A DNA stretch of 64,000 bases from Aurantimicrobium photophilum (lineage in GTDB: Bacteria > Actinomycetota > Actinomycetes > Actinomycetales > Microbacteriaceae), in assembly GCF_003194085.1 (NCBI RefSeq), contig NZ_CP023994.1, positions 434,001 to 498,000 of the forward strand. The letters are read 5' to 3'. Below the pieces are notes generated by a model. The model searched no databases. It was not told the origin of the DNA and saw only the letters and a program-made list of their open reading frames with translations. The position numbers were made by a program, and so were the translations under genes. Below, piece by piece: positions 55,187 through 63,126 of this stretch. The first letter of the stretch is position 1, and each line of letters begins with the position of its first letter.

Positions 55187-56138
55187 CAAGCCAGCAGGTC
55201 TTTCTCACGATGCTCTGTGGCCTCGTGCCGGAGGTTGGCCCGCTCCAGACGAGATAGCACCAGGAAAGCGCATTGATGCCGCTCTGGTGGGTATTCCTGC
55301 GTCGCAGACATCGCTGAGTGCTACCAACGCTCACGAAACCCCTGATGCAATTCGTGCAGCGCTCTATCGCTACTCTCCCGCACTGATGCAGGACCGCGGC
55401 GTGCTCGATAAGAACCTGCGCAACGACCCTGCGATCATCGATCTTGAAGAACTCACGGTTGCTGATTTTGGTAACGTGTCTGACCCTGACTCACCCGCCG
55501 GTGAGGCTCGCACCATCGCATTGATGGCCGACGCTGCTAAGGCTTCTGAATTAGTGATTGCTTTGGGTGGCGATAACTCCATCACTGTGGCTGCAGCACT
55601 CGGAGTGTGGGGTAGTGATCTGGAAACCGCAGGTCTGATTACCCTCGATGCTCACTATGACCTGAGAGATGGTGTGAGTAACGGTTCACCCGTGCGCAGA
55701 CTGATCGAAGCGGGCATGAACCCCGAACGCATTGTCCAGATTGGCATTCAAGACTTTGCTAACTCAGCGAGCTATGCCCGTCGTGCTCAAGAGTTCGGCA
55801 TCACTGTGATTCACCGTGATGACCTGGAACGTCGCTCCATGGCCGAGGTCATGGCTGAAGCACTCTCGATTGCCGGCTCTGCTGGTGGACCCATTCACGT
55901 GGATCTCGACGTGGACGTGTGTGACCGCGCTGTGGCACCAGCTTGTCCTGCCAGTGTCCCTGGAGGTATCAGTGCCTTCGAGCTTCGCCAGGCTGCGCGT
56001 GCTGCTGGCAAGCACTCACAGGTTCACTCCATCGACCTGGCTGAGATTGATGCCACGATGGATACTCCAGATGGTCGCACCATTCGCTTAGCAGCGCTGT
56101 GTGTCTTGGAAGCAGTTGCTGGCCTTAGCCAGCGATAA
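55179..56138 (+). CDS. hutG: Ureohydrolase family protein, probable formimidoylglutamase
   Basis: A 319-residue member of the arginase/agmatinase/formimidoylglutamase family. Metal sites seen are LDAHYD (D157, H159, D161) and [10 protein letters not shown] (D244, D246). The first metal-ligand motif, normally GGDHS or GGGHE, reads GGDNS, so the His is N133. Beside hutI, hutU and hutH, release of glutamate from formimidoylglutamate is the likely reaction, but agmatinase-like activity is possible. ATG 55179 overlaps the sdpI stop region; an earlier in-frame TTG/CTG is unsupported. It converges on hutI with a 14-nt overlap. Confidence 0.72.
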   Translation: MSNKPAGLSHDALWPRAGGWPAPDEIAPGKRIDAALVGIPASQTSLSATNAHETPDAIRAALYRYSPALMQDRGVLDKNLRNDPAIIDLEELTVADFGNVSDPDSPAGEARTIALMADAAKASELVIALGGDNSITVAAALGVWGSDLETAGLITLDAHYDLRDGVSNGSPVRRLIEAGMNPERIVQIGIQDFANSASYARRAQEFGITVIHRDDLERRSMAEVMAEALSIAGSAGGPIHVDLDVDVCDRAVAPACPASVPGGISAFELRQAARAAGKHSQVHSIDLAEIDATMDTPDGRTIRLAALCVLEAVAGLSQR

Positions 56139-57330
56139 GTTCGCCGTCTTTCCAAACACGACCAATCAGGGGAACTCCTGGGCGATAGGCCAGGTGAACA
56201 TAGCTGGGTGCTGTGATCTCAGCGAGATCAGCCCGCATGCCGACGGATATCTTTCCCACCTCAGTGCGCTGTAGTGCCTGGGCACCACCTGCAGTGGAAG
56301 ACCAGAGAGCCTCGGCAGGAGTCATACCCATCTCACGCACGGCCACGGCAATACAGAATGGCATTGACGAGGTGAAGCTCGAGCCTGGGTTGCAGTCGGT
56401 AGAGAGTGCAACGCTCACCCCAGCGTCGATCAGGCGACGCCCTGAGGGGTAGGGCTGCTTGGTGGAGAACTCCACACCGGGAAGAAGTGTTGCCACCGTC
56501 TGTGACGCAGCAAGCGCGTCAACGTCTGCATCTGTGAGATATGTGCAGTGATCCACTGATGCTGCGCCCACCTGAATAGCCAAAGCGATGCCTTCGCCAG
56601 GGCCGAGTTGTGAAGCATGAACGCGAGGGAGAAGACCTGATTCTTTGCCCGCATTCAAAATCCGACGAGATTCCTCGACCGTGAAGGCGCCTTCTTCGCA
56701 GAAGACATCAATCCATTTGGCGTGAGGTGCACACTTCTCCAGCATCTCGCCGATTACAAGTTGTACATAGTCTTCGCGGTTGTCTGTGAACTCTGCAGGA
56801 ACGACGTGAGCTCCAAGAAAGGTCACTTCTTCCGTGACTTCACGAGCAAGACGAACCAGGCGTTCTTCTGTCGCCACGTCAAGACCGTAACCGCTCTTGA
56901 TTTCCACTGTGGTGGTTCCCTGAGCGTGCATCTCGGTGAGGAGGGCGTGCAGGCGCTCGCGGAGTTCGTCATCGCTGGCTTCCCGCGTGGCAGCGACGGT
57001 GGAACGTATTCCACCAGCTGCATACGGTTTGCCTGCCATACGAGCAGCAAACTCTCCAGCACGATCGCCAGCGAAGACGATGTGGGAATGCGAGTCCACA
57101 AAGCCTGGAATCAGGGTGTTTCCGTGCAGATTGACAACCGCGTCGATATCGAAACCGCCACCGGTTTCGGCATCTGCAGCTCGGCCCACCCAGGCAACCA
57201 GCCCGTTGTCCACGATCATGGCGGCGTTCTCGATCTCTCCCGTGGGAGTCTGAGTGCCGCCGGCGCGCACAGCTTCGCTCGGGTTATTCGTGACAAGTAA
57301 ACCGATATTGGTGAAGAGTGTGCGGGTCAT
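56125..57330 (-). CDS. hutI: Imidazolonepropionase
   Basis: A 401-residue amidohydrolase that opens the ring of 4-imidazolone-5-propionate to formimidoylglutamate, the third step of histidine breakdown. The metal-binding motif is [14 protein letters not shown], a later His is in HVVPAEF, and [16 protein letters not shown] holds the conserved Asp. It follows hutU by 17 nt. A TAGGCT box also lies 7 nt before the ATG, so it may have a second, leaderless transcript. Confidence 0.94.
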   Translation of the reverse strand: MTRTLFTNIGLLVTNNPSEAVRAGGTQTPTGEIENAAMIVDNGLVAWVGRAADAETGGGFDIDAVVNLHGNTLIPGFVDSHSHIVFAGDRAGEFAARMAGKPYAAGGIRSTVAATREASDDELRERLHALLTEMHAQGTTTVEIKSGYGLDVATEERLVRLAREVTEEVTFLGAHVVPAEFTDNREDYVQLVIGEMLEKCAPHAKWIDVFCEEGAFTVEESRRILNAGKESGLLPRVHASQLGPGEGIALAIQVGAASVDHCTYLTDADVDALAASQTVATLLPGVEFSTKQPYPSGRRLIDAGVSVALSTDCNPGSSFTSSMPFCIAVAVREMGMTPAEALWSSTAGGAQALQRTEVGKISVGMRADLAEITAPSYVHLAYRPGVPLIGRVWKDGELIAG

Positions 57331-57347
57331 GATTGTGAGCCTAGGCC

Positions 57348-59006
57348 TTAGCCTTCTTGCATAGGAACACGCAGGCCGCGCTCGCGAGCAACTTCCTCAG
57401 CACGCTCGTAACCTGCATCCACGTGACGCATGACGCCAGTGCCGGGGTCATTGGTGAGAACGCGCTCCAGCTTCTGTGCAGCCAGAGGGGTGCCATCGGC
57501 AACGGTGACCTGACCAGAGTGGATTGAGCGGCCGATGCCGACGCCACCACCGTGGTGGAGGGAAACCCAGGTTGCACCCGATGCGGTGTTGAGCAGTGCG
57601 TTGAGTAGTGGCCAGTCGGCGATAGCGTCCGAGCCATCCTTCATTGCTTCGGTCTCGCGGTAGGGGGAAGCTACCGAACCAGAGTCCAGGTGGTCACGGC
57701 CAATCACGATGGGTGCCGAGAGTTCACCGGAGGCGACCATCTCGTTGAACTTCAGACCGGCAAGGTGGCGCTCCTTATAGCCCAACCAGCAGATTCGAGC
57801 AGGTAGACCCTCGAAGTGAACCTTCTCGCCCGCCTTGGTGATCCAGCGCTTGAGGTGTTCGTTCTCGGGGAAGAGCTCGAGGATTGCCTTATCGGTCTTG
57901 GCAATGTCTTCGGGGTCACCAGAGAGCGCAGCCCAGCGGAAGGGGCCATTTCCTTCACAGAACAATGGACGGATGTAGGCAGGAACGAATCCGGGGAATT
58001 CGAAAGCGCGGTCATAGCCGCCGAGCTTGGCTTCTGCACGAATCGAGTTGCCGTAGTCGAACACGATGGCACCAGCATCCTGGAACTCGACCATGGCTTT
58101 GACTTGCTTGGCCATGGCAGCGCGGGAGTGCTCGGTGAACCAGACTGCGTCTGCTTCTGCCTTTGCGTGCCATTCCTCAACCGAGACACCTTCTGGAAGG
58201 TAGGAGAGGGGGTCGTGAGCACTGGTCTGGTCGGTGACGATGTCGATAGGAACCTTACGCTCCAGTAACTCGGTGAAGACATCAGCTGCGTTACCCACGA
58301 TGCCCACGGAAAGCGGCGTCTTGGATTCCTTCGCTGCCAGTACGCGAGCAATGGCGTCGTCGAGGTCATGAGTCATCTCGTCGAGGTAGCCGTGTTCTAC
58401 TCGGCGCTCAAGACGAGACGCATCGACATCCACGATGAGAACAACTCCGTCGTTCATGGTCACAGCCAGTGGCTGTGCGCCACCCATACCGCCACAACCA
58501 CCAGTGAGGGTCAGCGTGCCGGCGAGCGTGCCACCAAAGTGTTGGCGTGCAACAGCACCAAATGTTTCGTAGGTGCCCTGCAGAATGCCCTGGGTTCCGA
58601 TGTAGATCCAGGAACCTGCGGTCATCTGGCCATACATCGTCAAACCTTCTGCCTCGAGCTTGCGGAACTCAGGCCACGTCGCCCAGTCGCCGACGAGGTT
58701 CGAGTTCGCAATGAGAACACGGGGCGCCCACTCGTTCGTGCGGAAGACCCCAACGGGCTTGCCAGACTGCACCAGCAACGTCTCATCAGACTCGAGGGTC
58801 TCGAGCGTGCGCACAATGGCGTCATAGGCTTCCCAGGTGCGGGCAGCTTTACCGGTGCCTCCATAAACCACGAGCTTTTCGGGGTGCTCGGCAACCTCGG
58901 GGTCGAGGTTGTTCATGAGCATGCGCATGGGTGCTTCGGTCTGCCAGCTCTTTGCGGTCAGCTTGTTACCGCGTGCGGCGCGAACGGTGCGAGGTCCTGA
59001 GGTCAT
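57348..59006 (-). CDS. hutU: Urocanate hydratase
   Basis: A 552-residue NAD+-dependent enzyme that adds water to urocanate to give imidazolonepropionate, step two of the pathway. The NAD-site [15 protein letters not shown] and active-site [16 protein letters not shown] (catalytic Cys) are intact. A strong Shine-Dalgarno AAGGAGAA precedes the ATG. It lies 30 nt after hutH in the same operon. Confidence 0.96.
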   Translation of the reverse strand: MTSGPRTVRAARGNKLTAKSWQTEAPMRMLMNNLDPEVAEHPEKLVVYGGTGKAARTWEAYDAIVRTLETLESDETLLVQSGKPVGVFRTNEWAPRVLIANSNLVGDWATWPEFRKLEAEGLTMYGQMTAGSWIYIGTQGILQGTYETFGAVARQHFGGTLAGTLTLTGGCGGMGGAQPLAVTMNDGVVLIVDVDASRLERRVEHGYLDEMTHDLDDAIARVLAAKESKTPLSVGIVGNAADVFTELLERKVPIDIVTDQTSAHDPLSYLPEGVSVEEWHAKAEADAVWFTEHSRAAMAKQVKAMVEFQDAGAIVFDYGNSIRAEAKLGGYDRAFEFPGFVPAYIRPLFCEGNGPFRWAALSGDPEDIAKTDKAILELFPENEHLKRWITKAGEKVHFEGLPARICWLGYKERHLAGLKFNEMVASGELSAPIVIGRDHLDSGSVASPYRETEAMKDGSDAIADWPLLNALLNTASGATWVSLHHGGGVGIGRSIHSGQVTVADGTPLAAQKLERVLTNDPGTGVMRHVDAGYERAEEVARERGLRVPMQEG

Positions 59007-59036
59007 GATGTTCTCCTTGGCTAAATCTGGTGCTGA

Positions 59037-60581
59037 CTAAATCAATGGGGTGGTGGATGCAGACTGAGCGACTGCAGCAATGCGTCCGCTCAGAGTGAGC
59101 TCGGCTGCAGCTTCGATCTCGGGGGAGAGGAAGCGGTCTGCGCCGGGGCCGGCAACGCCGTTGCTGCGCAGTTCGGCAATCACAGCACCGGTAACGGGGC
59201 TGGGCTTGAGGGGTTCGCGCAGGTCAATACCACGAGCTGCGGTCATGAGTTCGATGGCAACAACGCGTGAGAAGGCATCTACTGCCTTACGCAGCTTGCG
59301 ACCTGCATGCCAACCCATCGAGACGTGGTCTTCTTGCATCGCGCTCGAGGGGATCGAGTCTGCTGAGGCAGGAACAGCTAGTCGCTTCATCTCCGAGACC
59401 AAGCCAGCTGCGGTGTATTGGGCAATCATGAGTCCGGAGTCCACGCCCACCTCGTGTGCAAGGAAGGGAGGAAGTCCCTGGTTACGGGCACGGTCGAGGA
59501 AGCGGTCGGTGCGACGCTCACTCATGGAAGCAACGTCTGCAGCGACGATGGCGAGGAAGTCGAGCACATAGGCCACGGGTGCTCCGTGGAAGTTGCCGTT
59601 GCTTTCCACGCGGCCATCAACGGTCAAAACAGGGTTGTCGACAGCGGAGGCGAGTTCGCGGCCTGCCACCAGCTCGGCGTGAGCAATAGTGTCGCGCGCA
59701 CCGCCGTGAACCTGGGGTGAGCAGCGCAGTGAATAGGCATCTTGAACGCGGCCATCTTCTGGGCCTGAGTGTGAATGCACGATGGGGGAGTCGGCCAAGA
59801 TGTTGCGCAGGTTTGTGGCCGACTGTCCCTGACCAACCTGGGGACGCAGAGCGTGCAGATCGGCTGCAAACACCTTGTCGGTGCCCATGAGGCCTTCGAT
59901 GCTCATAGCGGCAGAGATGTCCACCGTGGTCATCAACATCTTGAGATCTGTGATGGCCAGTGCCAGCATGCCGAGCATGCCGTCGGTGCCATTAATCAGG
60001 GCGAGGCCTTCTTTTTCCTCCAGTTTGAGGGGAGTGATGCCGGCAGAAGCGAGCGCTTCTGCTGCGGGCATCAGCACGCCTTCAGCGTTGCGCACGTCAC
60101 CTTCGCCGAGTGTGGCCAGAGCACAGTGAGACAGTGGAGCCAGATCTCCAGAGCAGCCCAGTGATCCGTACTCGCGAACCACAGGGGTAATACCGGCATT
60201 GATCACGGCTGCGTATGTTTCTGCCACGACGGGGCGCACGCCCGTGCGACCGGTCATCAGGGTGGAGAGCCGAAGCAGCATGAGCGCGCGAATGACTTCA
60301 CGTTCCACTTCAGGGCCAGAACCTGCTGCGTGGGAGCGAACCAGGGATGCCTGCAGCTGTGCTCGGCGGTCGGACTCAATGAAGGTGGTGGCCAGTGCGC
60401 CGAAGCCAGTGGAGATTCCGTAGTGAGGGTTGGGATCAGATGCCAAGCCATCAATCACGGCACGTGATGCGGTAACGCCAGCAAGCGCCCCGGGATCGAG
60501 GGTGATGGTGGTGTTGTGGCGGGCAACGGCAACAACGTCTTCGATGGATACGGCGCCTGCGCCGACAACTACTGAACTCAT
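59037..60581 (-). CDS. hutH: Histidine ammonia-lyase
   Basis: A 514-residue enzyme that converts histidine to urocanate and ammonia, the first step of histidine use. The MIO cofactor forms from an internal tripeptide; here it is Cys143-Ser144-Gly145 (SLGCSGDLAPLSH) instead of the common Ala-Ser-Gly. NPHYGISTGFGA (51-62) holds the conserved Tyr. It heads the hutH-hutU-hutI operon and is divergent from an iclR gene. Confidence 0.95.
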   Translation of the reverse strand: MSSVVVGAGAVSIEDVVAVARHNTTITLDPGALAGVTASRAVIDGLASDPNPHYGISTGFGALATTFIESDRRAQLQASLVRSHAAGSGPEVEREVIRALMLLRLSTLMTGRTGVRPVVAETYAAVINAGITPVVREYGSLGCSGDLAPLSHCALATLGEGDVRNAEGVLMPAAEALASAGITPLKLEEKEGLALINGTDGMLGMLALAITDLKMLMTTVDISAAMSIEGLMGTDKVFAADLHALRPQVGQGQSATNLRNILADSPIVHSHSGPEDGRVQDAYSLRCSPQVHGGARDTIAHAELVAGRELASAVDNPVLTVDGRVESNGNFHGAPVAYVLDFLAIVAADVASMSERRTDRFLDRARNQGLPPFLAHEVGVDSGLMIAQYTAAGLVSEMKRLAVPASADSIPSSAMQEDHVSMGWHAGRKLRKAVDAFSRVVAIELMTAARGIDLREPLKPSPVTGAVIAELRSNGVAGPGADRFLSPEIEAAAELTLSGRIAAVAQSASTTPLI

Positions 60582-60634
60582 GCTCTGATTTCACACTAAA
60601 AAATAGTCCGAAAATACAGTGAAAGATACCCTTG

Positions 60635-60652
60635 TGTCTGAGATAACAGACA
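60635..60652. promoter_or_regulatory. Candidate IclR operator between hutH and iclR
   Basis: TGTCTG and CAGACA are perfect complements around AGATAA, 15 bp before the iclR start; a third CAGAC lies at 60656-60660. It is well placed to control both divergent units. Confidence 0.5.
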
Positions 60653-60667
60653 TGGCAGACTGGGGCT

Positions 60668-61453
60668 GTGAGTAAAGTCCCCGCAGCAGATTCAACCCTG
60701 CGCATTCTTGAGCATCTAGCCCATCAACGCGGTCCCGTGCCTGCGCAATCTATTGCCACTGCCTTAGAGCTTCCCCGCTCCTCGGTGTATCAAATCCTGA
60801 CCGTACTCACCGAACGTGGCTTTGCCCTACACATCCCCGAAGAGCGTCGCTACGGTCTGGGCCCTGCTGCCTTCGAACTCTCTTCCGCCTACACGCGCCA
60901 GCAACCACTGACTCGATTGGGTGCACCCTTGCTGGCGAAATTGGTCGATCACATTGGCGAGTCAGCTCACTTGGCTGTGTTGCATGGCACGGATGTTCTC
61001 TACGTCGTCGAAGAACGTGCTCCACGTCGCCCCAGTCTGGTCACCGATGTCGGCGTGCGTCTTCCTGCACACCTCACAGCCTCGGGTCGGGCACTGCTTT
61101 CAGCATTGCCACCAGCACAACTGCGTGCGCTCTACCCCGACAGCATCGTCTTCACTCAGCGTGCTGGCGTGGCCAACACCGGCCCTAGAACCTATCGCGA
61201 GCTCAAAGCGTTGGTATCCGAAGCTGCATCTCAGGGTTATTCCATCGAGCGTGGTGAGATTACAGAAGGTCTCGCGTCAGTCGGCGTTGTAGTCAAAGAC
61301 CACATTGGATGGCCTGCAGCAGGCATTGCGGTGACCTTCTCTGCCGCAGGATTGACCTCTCCAGAAGCTCTCAATGACCGCATTAACTCTCTGTTGCCGG
61401 AAATGACGGCAACTGCCCATGAGCTCAGCCGTCGTATTCATGGTGCCGGTTAA
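60668..61453 (+). CDS. IclR family transcriptional regulator, probable hut regulator
   Basis: A 261-residue protein. The N-terminal winged helix (about 7-65) includes ILEHLAHQRGPVPAQSIATA and PRSSVYQILTVL; the effector domain has LAVLHGTDVLYVVEER and LPAHLTASGRALLSALPP, typical of IclR. Start GTG at 60668. It is divergent from the hutHUI operon over 86 bp, so it likely responds to histidine or urocanate; that ligand is inferred. Confidence 0.85.
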   Translation: MSKVPAADSTLRILEHLAHQRGPVPAQSIATALELPRSSVYQILTVLTERGFALHIPEERRYGLGPAAFELSSAYTRQQPLTRLGAPLLAKLVDHIGESAHLAVLHGTDVLYVVEERAPRRPSLVTDVGVRLPAHLTASGRALLSALPPAQLRALYPDSIVFTQRAGVANTGPRTYRELKALVSEAASQGYSIERGEITEGLASVGVVVKDHIGWPAAGIAVTFSAAGLTSPEALNDRINSLLPEMTATAHELSRRIHGAG

Positions 61454-61456
61454 GCT
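61451..61456 (+). promoter_or_regulatory. -10 box TAAGCT for leaderless SMR gene
   Basis: TAAGCT overlaps the iclR stop and ends 6 nt before the ATG at 61463. Confidence 0.6.
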
Positions 61457-61462
61457 AAGCCC

Positions 61463-61795
61463 ATGGTTGTTGCATATTTACTTCTAGCTCTCGCTATCGT
61501 CTCTGAAGTCGTGGGGACACTCGCCCTGAAAATGAGTGACGGCTTCACCAAAGTCATTCCCACCATTTTTGTCGTCGTGGGGTATTTGTCTGCGTTCGCT
61601 TCATTGGGGCTGGGCCTTTCTAAAGGCTTGAGCATGGGCGTTGCCTATGGGATTTGGGCAGGTGCTGGAACTGCACTTGTTGCGATTATGGGTATCTTCC
61701 TGTTCAAAGAAAATCTCAATGTGTGGGGATTCCTGGGTATTGCGCTGATCATCGTCGGGGTTGTGCTGTTAGAAATGGGAAGCTCACACGGCTAA
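61463..61795 (+). CDS. Small multidrug resistance (SMR) transporter
   Basis: A 110-residue, four-helix EmrE/QacE-type antiporter. The essential membrane Glu is E15 (LAIVSEVVGT), followed by KMSDGFTKVIPT and the GIWAGAGTALVAIMG signature in helix 3. Substrate class (quaternary amines versus guanidinium) cannot be settled from sequence. Its mRNA appears leaderless, so no riboswitch precedes it. Confidence 0.88.
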   Translation: MVVAYLLLALAIVSEVVGTLALKMSDGFTKVIPTIFVVVGYLSAFASLGLGLSKGLSMGVAYGIWAGAGTALVAIMGIFLFKENLNVWGFLGIALIIVGVVLLEMGSSHG

Positions 61796-61869
61796 TTAAG
61801 CTCTGGGCGACATACCCAGCCCTGACGTTGACGTTCTGAGAAAACAGGCGCACACTGGTTATAGACCTC

Positions 61870-61918
61870 GACCGGTCAGGCGAAAGCCCCGACGGTCACC
61901 CCTTATCTGAAGGAGACC
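61870..61918 (+). promoter_or_regulatory. Structured leader of the Cys-rich peptide gene
   Basis: After a TATAGA box (61860-61865) the leader can fold GACCG (61870-61874) with CGGTC (61893-61897), enclosing GGC-GAAA-GCC (61879-61888). Alternatively GGTC (61894-61897) can pair with GACC (61915-61918), covering the Shine-Dalgarno AAGGAG. The two folds exclude each other, as in a translational switch. Confidence 0.4.
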
Positions 61919-61920
61919 AC

Positions 61921-62019
61921 ATGGCAACCGCAAACATCAAGCTTGAGACCCCTTCCGCAACCATTGGTGGCGGCGAAGAGGGCGGCTGCTGCGGCGGCGC
62001 GTGCTGCGGCGGAAAGTAA
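61921..62019 (+). CDS. 32-residue Cys/Gly-rich peptide with twin CC pairs
   Basis: A complete small gene: TATAGA box, structured leader, a strong Shine-Dalgarno AAGGAG 6 nt before the ATG, 32 codons, and a hairpin terminator 15 nt later. The first 15 residues are ordinary (ATANIKLETPSATI). The rest is GGGEEGGCCGGACCGGK, with four cysteines in two CC pairs. It has no signal peptide. I recognise no family. Binding of a soft metal such as Zn, Cu or Cd, a thiol buffer, or a precursor peptide are all possible. No modifying enzyme gene is adjacent. Confidence 0.72.
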   Translation: MATANIKLETPSATIGGGEEGGCCGGACCGGK

Positions 62020-62034
62020 GCGTAAACACAGCGC

Positions 62035-62070
62035 ACAAGGGTTCGACCACTTCGGTGGTCGGGCCCTTGT
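62035..62070. terminator. Bidirectional terminator with UUCG loop
   Basis: A 16-bp stem (62035-62050 with 62055-62070, two G-U pairs) is capped by TTCG and followed by TCTGTT. It serves the Cys-rich peptide gene and the convergent nuclease gene. Confidence 0.88.
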
Positions 62071-62081
62071 TCTGTTAAGCC

Positions 62082-63077
62082 CTATTCGCAGACAACGCCA
62101 TCTTTGTCACGGTCCCGATACCAGGCATATTCCGGATCAACACCTTTGTAGTAGGGGCCAGCGCCGTTAGCTTGTGCAACAGAACACGTTCCATAGTTGG
62201 GATCGAGGACCCCGTCACTGACCGGAGCCACCGCTTCGGCTACTGCCCCTGCAGTGACCGCGGCCTTTTCAGGAACGGTAATGTTCACGTTTGAACAGCC
62301 GTTGAGAACGGACTGCAGCGTGAGACGCTCGAGCGAATCCACGGTCAATGACCAGCGCCACTTCACCGCCACCCAGGTAGCGGCATAATCACAAAAGTAG
62401 CCGTGACTAGCAGGCATCCACTGAGCAGGGTCTTTATCGCTCTTGGAGCGGTTCGAGCTCGCTGTCACAGCAAGTAAGGAGGCGTCATAGCCCAGGTCAT
62501 TGCCAAAACTCACTCGTGTGGCACTGTCCCAGCCATACGCTCCCGAGCCCCAGGCTTCGTTCAAGGGAACAAAGTGGTCAATATCTAGTCCGCCGGCATC
62601 GGTGAGGGTGACGCCGTCATAGGCCGAGGTCCATTGACCTGTGCTTACGGTGCAGGAGCCACGAGTAGTGACGGCAGCCTGTGATTCCATCATGAGAACT
62701 TCAGCTCGGGTATTGCATCCGTCACCATCCGCATCGATCCAGGCGTTGAAATAGTCACGGTTGTAGCCGGTGTGTGAAGCAGGAGCATCGTCGGTAGGCA
62801 GCTGTTCCAGCATGCTTAAGAACGTGGAGACGCTACTTGAACCAAGTTGAGCACTCTGGGTTGCGGGTGCAGTAGTACTTGGTTCAGGTGTTTCCGTGGG
62901 GAGAGCAATATCGACGGGAGTCTCAGTTCCACCAAGCGCTTTCTCGAGGGATTCGACTGTCCCGGCCGTTTGCATGGACTGAACTGCGTTGAAGGCAGAG
63001 CCGATAGAAACCACCGGCAGGAGAATGAGCACGGCAATCGTGCCACCAAGCCACAGACGTTTCTTCGTCGGCATCAT
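62082..63077 (-). CDS. Exported HNH-type nuclease with Excalibur domain
   Basis: A 331-residue protein. An N-terminal hydrophobic segment (about 8-28) after MMPTKKR acts as signal or anchor; a Thr/Pro-rich linker follows (to about 85). The nuclease domain, related to the GmrSD C-terminal HNH domain, has DGCNTRAEVLM, GLDIDHFVPLNEAWGSGA and NRSKSDKDPAQWMP. The C-terminus is an Excalibur calcium-binding motif (YRDRDKDGVVCE). It probably degrades external DNA for nutrition. A Shine-Dalgarno GGAGGG precedes the ATG. Confidence 0.85.
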   Translation of the reverse strand: MMPTKKRLWLGGTIAVLILLPVVSIGSAFNAVQSMQTAGTVESLEKALGGTETPVDIALPTETPEPSTTAPATQSAQLGSSSVSTFLSMLEQLPTDDAPASHTGYNRDYFNAWIDADGDGCNTRAEVLMMESQAAVTTRGSCTVSTGQWTSAYDGVTLTDAGGLDIDHFVPLNEAWGSGAYGWDSATRVSFGNDLGYDASLLAVTASSNRSKSDKDPAQWMPASHGYFCDYAATWVAVKWRWSLTVDSLERLTLQSVLNGCSNVNITVPEKAAVTAGAVAEAVAPVSDGVLDPNYGTCSVAQANGAGPYYKGVDPEYAWYRDRDKDGVVCE

Positions 63078-63114
63078 TCCCTCCCTGCTATAGAAGCTAC
63101 CAAGCTTCCAGGCG

Positions 63115-63120
63115 TAGAGT
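63115..63120 (+). promoter_or_regulatory. -10 box TAGAGT for leaderless SDR gene
   Basis: TAGAGT ends 6 nt before the ATG at 63127. Confidence 0.55.
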
Positions 63121-63126
63121 CAGGTC

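Noticed and set aside
61796-61920. Guanidine riboswitch (mini-ykkC type) near the SMR gene
   Set aside because: The structured leader lies downstream of the SMR gene, lacks the paired ACGR loops of that class, and the SMR gene itself appears leaderless.
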